Part shown: positions 50,066 through 59,354 of the stretch, piece by piece
Layout of the letters: the number at the start of each line of letters is the position of its first letter
Numbering within the stretch: the first letter of the stretch is position 1
Source of the DNA: Limnochordaceae bacterium
Lineage (GTDB): Bacteria > Bacillota > Limnochordia > Limnochordales > DUMU01
Length of the DNA stretch: 64,000 nucleotides
Direction of reading: 5' to 3'
Assembly (NCBI GenBank): GCA_014896305.1
Contig: JADBKQ010000002.1
Coordinates: 1 to 64,000 of the forward strand
The notes under the pieces: generated by a model
What the model was told of the DNA's origin: nothing
The model's input: the letters and a program-made list of their open reading frames with translations, nothing else
Databases searched by the model: none
Program-made: the position numbers and the translations under genes

Positions 50066-52612
50066 TTGAAGCGGACAAAGCATACGGGCAGGTTCCGGTC
50101 GACATCGCTCTCCCTGACCGATCGTGGGGCTGGAATTGGGGGGACACCTCCTGAGGTTCAAAATGAAGCTGAGCACGAGGAACATCTCGGCAGCGGTTCA
50201 GCCAGTGCGGCGTCGCTGGCCGTGCCTGTATCCGGCGACGGAGCCAAGCTGGAAGACAAAGAAGGGACTGTAGGCCGGCGTACTTACCATGGACTGGTGC
50301 TCGATCCATTCCAGGCAGAAGCCATGGATCGGCTAGACCAGGGGTTGTCGGTCCTGGTAGCAGCCCCTACCGGTACTGGCAAGACGTTGATCGCCGATTA
50401 CCTGGTGGAGACTCTCTACCGGTCTGGTCGGCGGGTGATCTATACTGCTCCCATCAAGGCGCTCAGTAACCAGAAGTTCAAGGAGTTTCATGCGCTGCTG
50501 GGTGAGGGAGAGGCGGGAATCATCACCGGTGATGTGGTCTTGCAGCCGGAGGCCCCCGTTCTGGTGATGACCACCGAGATCTTCCGCAACTTACTCCACC
50601 AATCCCCGGACCGAGTCCAGGACGTGGCCTATGTCATCTTTGACGAGATTCACTGGCTCTCTGACCCGCAGCGGGGCAGCGTCTGGGAAGAGTCCCTGAT
50701 CTTCATGCCTTCCACCATGCGTTTTCTGGGTCTGTCGGCCACGATTCCCAATGTGGACGAACTAGCGGCCTGGCTGGAGAGTGTGCATCGACAGCCCATT
50801 GCAGTGATTACGCACAAAGAGCGGGCTGTTCCGCTCGAACACCGGTTATATGAAGTGAACCGGGGTTTTTGCACCTACGAACAAGTGAAGCGGGCTGCCC
50901 AGCGTCTGGAAGAAAACGTCGCCAGGGCGGGCTTGCGCCGCTACGAGGGCAGACGGCAGGCCGAATGGGTGCGTCCCACCACCCACCTGGATTTGCTTCA
51001 GGCGATGGGACGGGAGTACCTGCCCAGCCTCTTTTTTACCTTCAGTCGTCGCAAGTGCGAATCGAATGCCATGGAGCTGGCGGAAGTGGCGGATTACCTG
51101 AGCCCGGATCAAAAGCGCCAAGTCGACAAGGTCATTTCCGAGACCCTGGCGAGTCATGGCATGGACCCTAACCAAACCCCGACGTTGGGGAAGCTACGGC
51201 CGCTCTTGCTCAAAGGGATCGCTTATCATCATGCCGGCCTCCTGCCCGTCGTGAAGGATATCGTAGAAAGCTTGTTCGACCAGCGGCTAACCTACGTGCT
51301 GTACTGTACCGAAACGTTTGCGGTCGGCCTCAACTTCCCTTGCCGTACGGTCTGCTTCGATGGGCTGACGAAGTGGGATGGGCAGACGTTCCGGCCTCTA
51401 ACCCAGGCGGAGTATTTTCAAATGGCGGGCCGGGCAGGACGACGAGGCATCGATGAGCGGGGTTTCGTGTTCACCGTGGTCGATCTCAACCGGTTTGATC
51501 CTCGAGAAATTCCGGAGTACCAGGAGGAGAAAGTCGAACCGCTCATCAGCCGGTTTGCTCTCTCATACAACTCTGTGCTCCAGCTGATCAAGAACTTCGA
51601 TGAACAGCAAATCGAAGAGATCCTCCACAAGAACTTTGCCGCGTTTCAGCAGCGCCAGGAGCAGGAGCGCCTGCGCAGCTACCTGGCCCGCACCCGGCAG
51701 GAGCAAGCTTCTGGACGGCCCCAAACGCCGGCAGCCTGCCCGGCTTCCGGTACGGATGCCTGCCCGCTGGTTTACCATGCCCTGGAGCAGGAGGTTGCTA
51801 CGCTTCAGGCCACCCTGCGTCGACTCCAGGGGGGTTCCCGGCGAGGAAGGGGAAGGGGCCGGCGATCGGCAGACGGGGTGGACGTGGCGCAGGTGAGGGA
51901 GCAGCTACGGCTATTGCGAGCTCGACTGGAAGAGGCCACGCCCAGGGATTGCAGCGAGGCGGAGCGGCGGCGATGCCGTCGCCAACTGCGCCAACAGCGA
52001 CAGCGACTGGCTGCCACCCGCCAGATGGAAACCCGCCTGGCGCAGCTCACCACCGAGGACCGCTTCTGGCAGGAGTTCGAAGACCGCCGTTTGCTCTTGG
52101 CCGCCATGGATTACATCCGGGAGGGCAAGTTGACGGCCCGGGGGGAGTTTGCCGCCCAGATCCATACCCAGGAGCTGCTAGTCACTGAACTCTTTTTTGC
52201 GGGCTGGTTCCACCGGCTGCCGCCGGAGCAACTGGCCGCTTTGTGCATAGCCATCGATTACGAACCGCGCCGGGGCGATCCCCGCGTTCCCCAGCGATGT
52301 CTGAACCTGGCGGAGATCACTCCCGTGGTCCAATGGATCGAGCGGATGGAGCGCGAGTTCCTGGGGACGACCAGCGTGCGGTTTCAGGACGACCTGGCTC
52401 AGTTGGCCTATGACTGGACGCAGGGGAAACCCTTCACCGACCTTCTCAAAGGGGTTGCCATCGACCCAGGCGACGTGGTCTTTGCCTTTCGCCGTGCTAT
52501 TGATCTGTTGCGCCAGGTGCGAGCGGCCTGCCAGGAAGAGGAGTACGTCGCGGCCCGCATCAGCGCTACCATTCATCGCCTGGACCGGGACGAGGTGGCG
52601 GTGGTTCTTTAA
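50066..52612 (+). CDS. Ski2/Mtr4-like superfamily 2 RNA helicase with DSHCT domain
   Basis: The 848-residue helicase has Q-motif region LDPFQAEAMDRL, Walker A APTGTGKT (about 100-107), APIKALSNQKFKEF, DEIH box (193-196), LSATIPN, TETFAVGLNFP and QMAGRAGRRGID. These are Ski2-family versions. The C-terminus (from about 690, LLAAMDYIREGKLTARGEFA, then TQELLVTELFF) is the DSHCT domain of Ski2/Mtr4/HelY. Between them is a charged helical insert with RGRGRGRR. In eukaryotes these helicases feed RNA to the exosome. Bacterial members are known mainly from Actinobacteria and Cyanobacteria. TTG 50066 has GAAGGAGG about 12 bases upstream. The first 65 residues are disordered. Confidence 0.88.
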   Translation: MKRTKHTGRFRSTSLSLTDRGAGIGGTPPEVQNEAEHEEHLGSGSASAASLAVPVSGDGAKLEDKEGTVGRRTYHGLVLDPFQAEAMDRLDQGLSVLVAAPTGTGKTLIADYLVETLYRSGRRVIYTAPIKALSNQKFKEFHALLGEGEAGIITGDVVLQPEAPVLVMTTEIFRNLLHQSPDRVQDVAYVIFDEIHWLSDPQRGSVWEESLIFMPSTMRFLGLSATIPNVDELAAWLESVHRQPIAVITHKERAVPLEHRLYEVNRGFCTYEQVKRAAQRLEENVARAGLRRYEGRRQAEWVRPTTHLDLLQAMGREYLPSLFFTFSRRKCESNAMELAEVADYLSPDQKRQVDKVISETLASHGMDPNQTPTLGKLRPLLLKGIAYHHAGLLPVVKDIVESLFDQRLTYVLYCTETFAVGLNFPCRTVCFDGLTKWDGQTFRPLTQAEYFQMAGRAGRRGIDERGFVFTVVDLNRFDPREIPEYQEEKVEPLISRFALSYNSVLQLIKNFDEQQIEEILHKNFAAFQQRQEQERLRSYLARTRQEQASGRPQTPAACPASGTDACPLVYHALEQEVATLQATLRRLQGGSRRGRGRGRRSADGVDVAQVREQLRLLRARLEEATPRDCSEAERRRCRRQLRQQRQRLAATRQMETRLAQLTTEDRFWQEFEDRRLLLAAMDYIREGKLTARGEFAAQIHTQELLVTELFFAGWFHRLPPEQLAALCIAIDYEPRRGDPRVPQRCLNLAEITPVVQWIERMEREFLGTTSVRFQDDLAQLAYDWTQGKPFTDLLKGVAIDPGDVVFAFRRAIDLLRQVRAACQEEEYVAARISATIHRLDRDEVAVVL

Positions 52613-52620
52613 TCCGCTGC

Positions 52621-53316
52621 CTACCCGGCCTGCACGACTACGTGCACGACGGGGAAGCCGTGCTGCTGCAGTTGTCGAACCAGCGGGTCCGGATCCGTGG
52701 TGGCCAATCTCAGTACGAGTTGACCGCGGCCGTGAGTGGGGCTGTTTAGATTCTGGCCGGGCGGGGAGGGCACAGATCCGACTTGGTCCGGCGGCAGGCT
52801 GGCTATACCGATGATGTTGACCCCCGCCTCGCTGATGATCCGGGTGATCTCAGCCAATTGGCCGGGACGGTCCTCCACCTCCACGGTGAGACGGCTGCCA
52901 GGGCGCCGCAGCCCCATCATATCAACGAACGCGTCGAACAGATTGGTCTCGGTGACGATTCCCACGAGCCGTCCGTTCTCGAGGACAGGCAGGCCGGCGA
53001 TGGCGTGCTCTCGCATCAAGACGGCTGCTTCCTCGATGGTGGTGTCGGGCGAGACCGTCACGACCTCTTTGGCCATCACCTGCTTCACTTTCATCTGGGT
53101 CAGGAGGTAGTTCATCTCAAAGATCGAAAGAGAGGTGGCTGGCGAAGGGCTGACTCGCATGAGATCCATCTCCGTCACGATGCCGACCAGCCGCCCCTGG
53201 CGAAGGATAGGGAGACGGCGGACCTGGTGGCGGCGCATGATGTCGAGCGCTTCCAGGACCGAGACATCCTCGTCGATAGAAATGGGGTTCGGGGTCATGC
53301 GGTCCCGTACAAACAT
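52621..53316 (-). CDS. CBS-pair plus ACT domain protein (AcuB-like)
   Basis: The 231-residue protein has two CBS motifs (VRDRMTPNPISIDEDVSVLE and VKQVMAKEVVTVSPDTTIEE starts, each ending LVGIVTExxL) forming one Bateman module. A C-terminal ACT-like domain follows (SRLTVEVEDRPGQLAEITRI, INIIGIASLP-type strand). CBS pairs bind adenosine nucleotides; ACT domains bind amino acids. Bacillus AcuB, linked to acetoin use, has this make-up, but no acu genes are near. ATG 53316 follows AGGAGG at 8 bases; GTG 53325 overlaps that site. It ends 8 bases from the converging helicase gene. Confidence 0.85.
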   Translation of the reverse strand: MFVRDRMTPNPISIDEDVSVLEALDIMRRHQVRRLPILRQGRLVGIVTEMDLMRVSPSPATSLSIFEMNYLLTQMKVKQVMAKEVVTVSPDTTIEEAAVLMREHAIAGLPVLENGRLVGIVTETNLFDAFVDMMGLRRPGSRLTVEVEDRPGQLAEITRIISEAGVNIIGIASLPPDQVGSVPSPPGQNLNSPTHGRGQLVLRLATTDPDPLVRQLQQHGFPVVHVVVQAG

Positions 53317-53536
53317 CGTCGACACCTCCTAGTGTGCAGCCAGTAGTTCGCTAGTAGCGCCCGCTTTCCTCCCAGGGACGCGCAGATATGGGCCAGTGAG
53401 GCAGGAGACGGGTCCTGCTCGTTGAAGCAGCGGTGAGGCCCGGTGGGAGCGGGTAAGCTGTTAAGGACGAAAGGTTTCTGCCTGTGTGCCTACTGCAGTG
53501 ACGGATTGGGTTCCGCTAAACGAAGGAGGAGATCGC

Positions 53537-54847
53537 ATGGAAGCGTCTACGTTCGTCACCCGTCCCTTGGCGGAAGGGGTGACGCTCTATGTGCGGCCTA
53601 CCCGGCAGTTCAAGAAGGTGACAGTCCGGCTGTTTTTCCACCATCCGCTAGGAGAGGACGCCGGCCTGACGGCTTTGGTCCCGCGGGTGCTCCTGCGGGG
53701 AAGCCGCCTGCACCCGACCACTGCCGATTTGGCCCGCTACCGGGAGGAGTTGTACGGACTGGGGCTCGATGCGGAAATCGGCAAGATCGGGCGGGATCAA
53801 TTGGTGGAGTGGGAGCTGACAGGAGTTCACCCGCAATTCGTGGGAGCCGGGCAAGAACTCCTGCGGCAACAGCTGGGGCTGCTGGCTGAGGTCATCACCG
53901 ATCCGCTCTGGCAGGATGGGACCTCCACTTCGGGTCAGCTTTCGTTTCGTGCGGATTATGTCGATCAAGAAAAGAGGGTCTTACAGGATCTGATAGCCAG
54001 CTTAATCAATGATAAACGCAGTTACGCTATGGTTCGGCTCTATCAGGAGATGTTTGCCGGCGACCCCTTTTCGATTTACCGGTATGGGTCGGCCGAAGGG
54101 ATCGAGCCCGTGACGCCGCACCAGCTGGCCGAGCAGTACCAGCGGCTGTTGCAGGAAAGTCCCCTGACGATTTTCGTGGTGGGAGACGTAGATCCAGTAC
54201 AAATCGAAGAGCAGTTGCGGGAACTCTGGGCCCAGCTGCTCCATGACCGGCCCGGGCATCTGCCAGCAGGTGGTTGGATGCCGTCTCCCCACCCGGTGCG
54301 GCGTACCCATGAGCCCCAGCCGACGCGCCAGGCGCTCCTGTACCTGGGATACTCCACGGGGGGTATCACCTACGCTTCCGACGCCTACCCGGCCCTAACG
54401 ATGTACAGCGCCATTCTGGGGGGATTTCCTCACTCCAAGCTCTTCCTGCAGGTAAGAGAGAAGGCCAGCCTTGCCTATTTCGCCTGGACCCGCCTGGAGT
54501 CGACCATGGGGGCGATGGTGGCGACCTGCGGCATCAATGCGCAAGACGAGGAGCGGGCCTTGGACATCATCCAGCACCAGGTGGAAGCGATGGCCCGCGG
54601 CGATTTCACGGAGGAAGAGTGGTCGGCCACCCTGGAAGGTCTCATCACCGGTCTGCGGTCTGCGTACGACTCTCCTAATTCGTTAATCGACCGGGTGCTC
54701 ATGGGTGTGGTCAACGGGCGGCAGCGCCCCATCGAAGAAATGATCGCGGCGCTGCAACGGGTGACCAAAGACCAGGTGGTGGAAGTGGCTCAAAAGGTTC
54801 AACTGGATACTATTTACTTTCTTGGTGAACGGGAGGCACAGGGATGA
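53537..54847 (+). CDS. ymfF: M16-family peptidase homologue without zinc motif (YmfF-like)
   Basis: The 436-residue protein has the M16 two-lobe fold. In place of HxxEH, the region FHHPLGEDAGLTALVPRVLL has no zinc ligands, as in YmfF of Bacillus. Later M16 marks are RRTHEPQPTRQALLYLGYST, LGGFPHSKLFLQVREKASLAY (Arg/Tyr substrate loop) and NGRQRPIEEM. It probably pairs with the active homologue encoded next. ATG 53537 follows AAGGAGGAG at about 6 bases. The next start overlaps its stop (ATGA). Confidence 0.88.
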   Translation: MEASTFVTRPLAEGVTLYVRPTRQFKKVTVRLFFHHPLGEDAGLTALVPRVLLRGSRLHPTTADLARYREELYGLGLDAEIGKIGRDQLVEWELTGVHPQFVGAGQELLRQQLGLLAEVITDPLWQDGTSTSGQLSFRADYVDQEKRVLQDLIASLINDKRSYAMVRLYQEMFAGDPFSIYRYGSAEGIEPVTPHQLAEQYQRLLQESPLTIFVVGDVDPVQIEEQLRELWAQLLHDRPGHLPAGGWMPSPHPVRRTHEPQPTRQALLYLGYSTGGITYASDAYPALTMYSAILGGFPHSKLFLQVREKASLAYFAWTRLESTMGAMVATCGINAQDEERALDIIQHQVEAMARGDFTEEEWSATLEGLITGLRSAYDSPNSLIDRVLMGVVNGRQRPIEEMIAALQRVTKDQVVEVAQKVQLDTIYFLGEREAQG

Positions 54848-56193
54848 ATACCACGACAGAGGCGGCTGCAGGCGGCGGCGATCTAGCGGTATGGGTACGG
54901 ACCGAACCGAAACTGCAGGAAAAGGTGTATGGGCGACGGTTGCCCAACGGGATGGAGCTGTTCGTTTGGCCCAAGCCAGGGTTTACCAAGAAGTTTGCCG
55001 CCCTGGCTACCCATTACGGATCCATTGACAGCCATTTCTACCCACCGGGCTCCAATGAGGCGGTGCATGTACCGGACGGAATCGCCCATTTCCTGGAGCA
55101 CAAGATGTTTGAAGAGGAAAATGGCTCTGTTTTCGAGCGTTTTGCCAAGTTGGGAGCGTCGGCGAACGCCTACACCAACTATAATCAGACTACGTACATC
55201 TTTTCGTGTACGGACCGCTTTGAAGAAAACCTTCGCATCCTGATCGACTTCGTTTTCCATCCGTATTTCACCGACCAAAACGTAGAGAAGGAAAAGGGGA
55301 TTATCGCGCAAGAACTGAAGATGTATCGCGATGAACCGGCGCAAGAGGTCTACCGGCACCTTCTCGAAGCGCTATATCATGAGAACCCGGTCCGCTTAGA
55401 GATCGGGGGTACGGTCGAGTCGATCCAGAAGATCACGAAGGAAGACCTGTATACCTGCTACAACACGTTCTACCATCCCAGCAACATGGTTCTGGTGGCA
55501 GCCGGGGACCTGGATCCAGAAGCTACGTTGGATCTGGCAGCACAAGAGATCCTTGCCCGCCGCCCGCGGGTGCAAGGGGAGATCCGCCGGTTGTATCCCT
55601 CCGAGCCGAAAGGCGTGCGGGAGAGCCGCCATGAAGAGACGTTGGTGGCCGCCCAGCCCATCTTGTATCTGGGGTTCAAAGACGGCCAGGTGGGCCTGAC
55701 GGGCGAACCCCTGCTACGGCGGGAGGTGGCGACGGCTTACGTGTTGCACCTGCTCCTGGGACGCAGCAGCTCCCTGTATAACCAGCTATACGAGGAGGGC
55801 TTGATCAACGACGACTTTGGCACGGCGTACATTGCCTCTCCCCAATACGCTCATATCATCATCGGGGGCGAGACGCGTGATCCCAAACGTTTGGAACAGC
55901 GGATCTGGGAAGGCATCCATGCGTTCGTCGCCCAGGGCATCGCCCCCGCTGATTTTGCACGGGTCCGCCGTCGTTGGCTGGGCCATAGCGTGCTCCAGTT
56001 CGACAGTGTGGAGTACATTGCCAACCGCTGCGCCAGCCTCCATTTCGAGGGTGTCAATCTTTTGGATTACCCAGAGATCGTCAGTAGAGTAACATTGGAG
56101 GAGGTGGCATCCCGACTCAAAGATGCCTTCGTGCCGGAGCAGGCCGCAGCGTCGATCGTCTGGCCCCAAGCGGCTTCCGGGCGGAAGGTGTAG
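54844..56193 (+). CDS. ymfH: M16-family zinc peptidase (YmfH-like)
   Basis: The 449-residue protein carries the inverted zinc motif HFLEH in GIAHFLEHKMFEE, the distal Glu in EKGIIAQELKMYRDEP, and NAYTNYNQTTYIFSC. These identify an active M16 metallopeptidase of the YmfH group. With the inactive YmfF-like partner it should form a heterodimer, like the mitochondrial processing peptidase pair. Its substrate in bacteria is not established. Start and overlap (ATGA) are unambiguous. It is 17 bases upstream of glpA. Confidence 0.93.
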   Translation: MNTTTEAAAGGGDLAVWVRTEPKLQEKVYGRRLPNGMELFVWPKPGFTKKFAALATHYGSIDSHFYPPGSNEAVHVPDGIAHFLEHKMFEEENGSVFERFAKLGASANAYTNYNQTTYIFSCTDRFEENLRILIDFVFHPYFTDQNVEKEKGIIAQELKMYRDEPAQEVYRHLLEALYHENPVRLEIGGTVESIQKITKEDLYTCYNTFYHPSNMVLVAAGDLDPEATLDLAAQEILARRPRVQGEIRRLYPSEPKGVRESRHEETLVAAQPILYLGFKDGQVGLTGEPLLRREVATAYVLHLLLGRSSSLYNQLYEEGLINDDFGTAYIASPQYAHIIIGGETRDPKRLEQRIWEGIHAFVAQGIAPADFARVRRRWLGHSVLQFDSVEYIANRCASLHFEGVNLLDYPEIVSRVTLEEVASRLKDAFVPEQAAASIVWPQAASGRKV

Positions 56194-56210
56194 GAGCAGG
56201 GGGAGTCTGC

Positions 56211-57965
56211 GTGGACCTTCTCGAACCGGCGGTTCATGTCGTGGTGATTGGCGGCGGCGCCACGGGGGTTAGTGCCGCCTGGGCACTGGCCCAGCGGGGG
56301 CTCACCACCGTTTTGGTAGAACGGACGGACTGGGCAGCAGGTACGTCCGGCCGCAACCATGGCCTACTCCACAGTGGCGCCCGCTACGCGGTGAAAGATC
56401 CCAAAGCGGCCTGGGAATGCTGGCAGGAAAACCAGCGGATCCGCCGCCTGTTTCCCGACGTCGTGGACCCGTGTGGCGGCCTTTTCGTCGCGCTCACGGA
56501 GACGGATAGCGGCTATCTCAATGAACTAGAGATTGCGTTGAAAGGGCTGGGCATCCCACACCAGCGGTTGAGTGGGGACGAGGCGCGCACGCTCGAGCCC
56601 GAGCTGAGCCCCGCCGTGGTCGCCGCCTTGGCCGTGCCTGACGCCAGTGTCAATCCGTTTCGGCTGGTGGCCCGGATCGCGGCCCGGGCCGAAGAGGCGG
56701 GGGCGCATCTGTACCCTGGCTGGCAGGTGACCGGTTTGTCGCGGCCTCAGGCCCCGGGAGGCAGATGGCGGGTGGAGTTGCTGGGAGGTGACGGCCGACG
56801 GGCCGCCGTCGAGGCGCAGGCCGTGGTCAATGCGGGCGGTCCCTGGGCAGCACACCTGGCGGAGTTGGCGGGAGAAACTCTACCCATGCAGCCTATGGCC
56901 GGGTCGCTGCTGGTGTATGCCTCGCGGCCGGTGCGGCGGGTGATCAATCGATCCCGTCCGCCTGCCGATGGCGACATTCTGGTTCCCGGCGGTCCGGTCC
57001 TGGTAGCCGGAACGACTTCGCGTCCCGTCGGAACTGCGCCCGAAGAGCTCGATCCGCCTGGGCTGCGGGTGTTGCCCTGGGAGGTCCATCTTCTGCGACG
57101 AGAGGCGGAGGCGATGCTTCCAGCGCTGGCAGATACGCGGCTCTTGCGGGCATTTGTTGGTGTGCGGCCCCTGCCGGCGGGCAAGGGCAGCAACGATGCT
57201 GCCGGGCGGGAGGCCAGTCGCGATTTTCAGGTGGAGGCTGGTGAATCAGGTTTTTTCAGCGTGATCGGAGGGAAGCTCACGACCAGCCTGCTTTTGGGAG
57301 AGGCCGTTGCCGGGCGGGTGAGCCATTATCTCGGTGTGGGAGATGTTCACAAGCCGCTTTCAGGGCATGCGGGGGGCCGCGCTGGGGGGCAGGCAGCACG
57401 GCGTTCAAAGGTGTCCACGTACTCGTCCTTCACATCGGGGGGGCAGCGACTGGCCGGCAAGGCCAACGGGGCCATGATCTGCGAGTGCGAGTGGCTGCGC
57501 GAGGGAGAGCTGGTCGACGAGCTCCGCCAGAGTTTCGGGCGGGTTGGGTTCGAGGGGGCGCGCCGACGCGGGAGGTTGGGAGCCGGTCCGTGCCAGGGTC
57601 TGGTTTGTAGCTTGCGCCTGCCAGGCCTGGCCTGGCAGGCAATGGGAGTACCGCTGGCGACCCCGGACAAGAGGCAGCTGGACAGTTCTGCTCAGGTCGA
57701 CCAGATCTGGGACCAATGGCTGCAGTTTGTCCGCCGGCGCTGGCTGGGCGTCGGCCTGGTGCAAGCAGACCCCCAGGCCCAACGGGCTCTGCATGAAGCC
57801 GACCTGGTGTATACAGAGATGATGGGCTTGCCACCACAAGTTTGGCGTCCCTTGGTACCTGCGAGGGATCCGTTGATCCCTTCGGCTCAGGAGAGGCCAG
57901 CGGAGTCTCGGCTAGTTCAAAATCAGGCACAGAGACAGGCAGAGGGAAAGAGGGCAATGGCATGA
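56211..57965 (+). CDS. glpA: Anaerobic glycerol-3-phosphate dehydrogenase subunit A
   Basis: GlpA oxidises sn-glycerol 3-phosphate to dihydroxyacetone phosphate with FAD. The 584-residue protein begins with the FAD-binding VVVIGGGATGVSAAWALAQRG, then TSGRNHGLLHSGARYAVKDP. FFSVIGGKLTTSLLLGEAVA lies near the end of the DAO fold. A C-terminal BFD-type [2Fe-2S] domain has CEC (MICECEW) and GPCQGLVC, as in E. coli GlpA. A 45-residue tail after it is less conserved. GTG 56211 follows GGGGGAG at 6 bases. glpB and glpC follow, giving the whole membrane-linked complex. No glycerol kinase or facilitator gene is nearby. Confidence 0.92.
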   Translation: MDLLEPAVHVVVIGGGATGVSAAWALAQRGLTTVLVERTDWAAGTSGRNHGLLHSGARYAVKDPKAAWECWQENQRIRRLFPDVVDPCGGLFVALTETDSGYLNELEIALKGLGIPHQRLSGDEARTLEPELSPAVVAALAVPDASVNPFRLVARIAARAEEAGAHLYPGWQVTGLSRPQAPGGRWRVELLGGDGRRAAVEAQAVVNAGGPWAAHLAELAGETLPMQPMAGSLLVYASRPVRRVINRSRPPADGDILVPGGPVLVAGTTSRPVGTAPEELDPPGLRVLPWEVHLLRREAEAMLPALADTRLLRAFVGVRPLPAGKGSNDAAGREASRDFQVEAGESGFFSVIGGKLTTSLLLGEAVAGRVSHYLGVGDVHKPLSGHAGGRAGGQAARRSKVSTYSSFTSGGQRLAGKANGAMICECEWLREGELVDELRQSFGRVGFEGARRRGRLGAGPCQGLVCSLRLPGLAWQAMGVPLATPDKRQLDSSAQVDQIWDQWLQFVRRRWLGVGLVQADPQAQRALHEADLVYTEMMGLPPQVWRPLVPARDPLIPSAQERPAESRLVQNQAQRQAEGKRAMA

Positions 57966-59353
57966 GGGGGCCGGCGGATCTGACCGTGGTCGGGGCCGGT
58001 TTTGCCGGTTTGTGTCTGGCAGCCCGGGCGGTGGAGGGGGGCTGGCCGGCCGCCCAGGTGAAAGTGATCGCGCGCGGCCTGGGAAGCTTTGCACTCCATC
58101 CAGGCACGATTGACGTCGCCTGGGACCCGGAGCAACTCCGGGCCGTCCTGCAAGGAGAAGCAGCGAGTTCGATCTGGGGGGAGGACCATCCTTATCGGCA
58201 GCTGCGGGCCGGGGAGCTCGAGCAGATGTTCACCCGCTTCGCCGGCGTGATGGCGAAGGCCGGTCTTCCCTATGAACGGTGTGAGCAGCCGGGGAATTTC
58301 CTGCTGCCGACGACCCTCGGTACGGCCCACCCGGCCTGGGCCGCTCCCCGAAGCCTCGTGGCGGGCGATTTGGGGCGACCAGAACCCGTTCTCCTGGTTG
58401 GCTTTGATCAACTGCCCGCGGTGAAGGTCGACTGGATCGCTGCCGCTTTACAGCGCTGGAGTGAACAGAGGCGGCACTCCGGCCAGCCGGCCCCGGCCGC
58501 CGTGTCGGCCGTGGTCCTTGCCACCGCACCGATGCTGGCCGCGGCAGGGCTTCCGCTGGGGGATCTGGATGGGGCGTACCCTCAAGCCTCCCTGTCCGCC
58601 TGGGGTCGGCTGTGGGAACGGAAAGCGGTCTGGCAATGGGTGAGCGAAAGGTTGCCTCGCCAGCCCATCTGGCGAGAGCTGGGTGAAAACAGCCGGATTC
58701 TCTTTCCACTGCTTGGTTGGGAGCAGACGGAGCCGGCCCGGCTCTACCTTGGCAAGGCGCTGGGACGTCCTGTGGGGGAGCTCCTGGGGGGCTTGCCTTC
58801 GCCGGCTGGCGTCCGGTTGGGCCAGGCGCTTTTGCGGCTGTTGGCGCAGGCGGGAGTCGATTGCGATTGGGGCAGAAGGGTGGAGCAGGTAAGCTGGGTA
58901 CCGGTTGCCCGGGAGGGGCGATGGCGTCTACACGGCGTTGTAGAAGAGACCGGCGAGCGGTTTGATTGGCAAACAGAGGGTCTGGCCTGGGCAGCAGGCT
59001 GGAACAACCCTCTGCCCCTCCAGCGGGGGTCAGGAGCGGGGAACCTGGGGTTGGCGGGCGATCCGACGCCAGGCCGCGACGCGCCGGAGAGCGGTGGAGA
59101 ACGCTGGCTGGTGCAGGCAGGGGAGTCTTCCTGGCGAAGCTGGCGACCCGAGTGGGCTGGCTCGAGAAGTGGTAGCTTGCTCGTGAGCGTAGAATGGGCT
59201 TGGAGACGCCTGGCCGCCTCCGCCGGCTTCGGTCGGGGGGAGGGGGTACAGGCCGGGTCAGCTGCCCATTCCTTGGCCGGAGCCGGGAGTCCAGGAGAAG
59301 GCAGCGGCGATGAGCCCGGTATGATGACACACCTGGAGGAGGGGGCGTCGTGA
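57962..59353 (+). CDS. glpB: Anaerobic glycerol-3-phosphate dehydrogenase subunit B
   Basis: The 463-residue protein is a FAD-binding subunit: LTVVGAGFAGLCLAARAVEGG at the N-terminus, KVIARGLGSFALHPGTIDVA, and a GENSRILFPLLGWEQT segment. GlpB helps pass electrons from GlpA to GlpC. The ATG overlaps the glpA stop by 4 bases. The C-terminal 90 residues are Gly/Ser/Arg-rich and less conserved, longer than E. coli GlpB (about 420). Assignment rests partly on its place between glpA and glpC. Confidence 0.82.
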   Translation: MRGPADLTVVGAGFAGLCLAARAVEGGWPAAQVKVIARGLGSFALHPGTIDVAWDPEQLRAVLQGEAASSIWGEDHPYRQLRAGELEQMFTRFAGVMAKAGLPYERCEQPGNFLLPTTLGTAHPAWAAPRSLVAGDLGRPEPVLLVGFDQLPAVKVDWIAAALQRWSEQRRHSGQPAPAAVSAVVLATAPMLAAAGLPLGDLDGAYPQASLSAWGRLWERKAVWQWVSERLPRQPIWRELGENSRILFPLLGWEQTEPARLYLGKALGRPVGELLGGLPSPAGVRLGQALLRLLAQAGVDCDWGRRVEQVSWVPVAREGRWRLHGVVEETGERFDWQTEGLAWAAGWNNPLPLQRGSGAGNLGLAGDPTPGRDAPESGGERWLVQAGESSWRSWRPEWAGSRSGSLLVSVEWAWRRLAASAGFGRGEGVQAGSAAHSLAGAGSPGEGSGDEPGMMTHLEEGAS

Positions 59354-59354
59354 A

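Noticed and set aside
58230-59330. 366-codon leftward frame opposite glpB
   Set aside because: Pro/Arg/Ser-rich antisense shadow; the plus-strand glpB has clear FAD motifs and overlaps its neighbours correctly.
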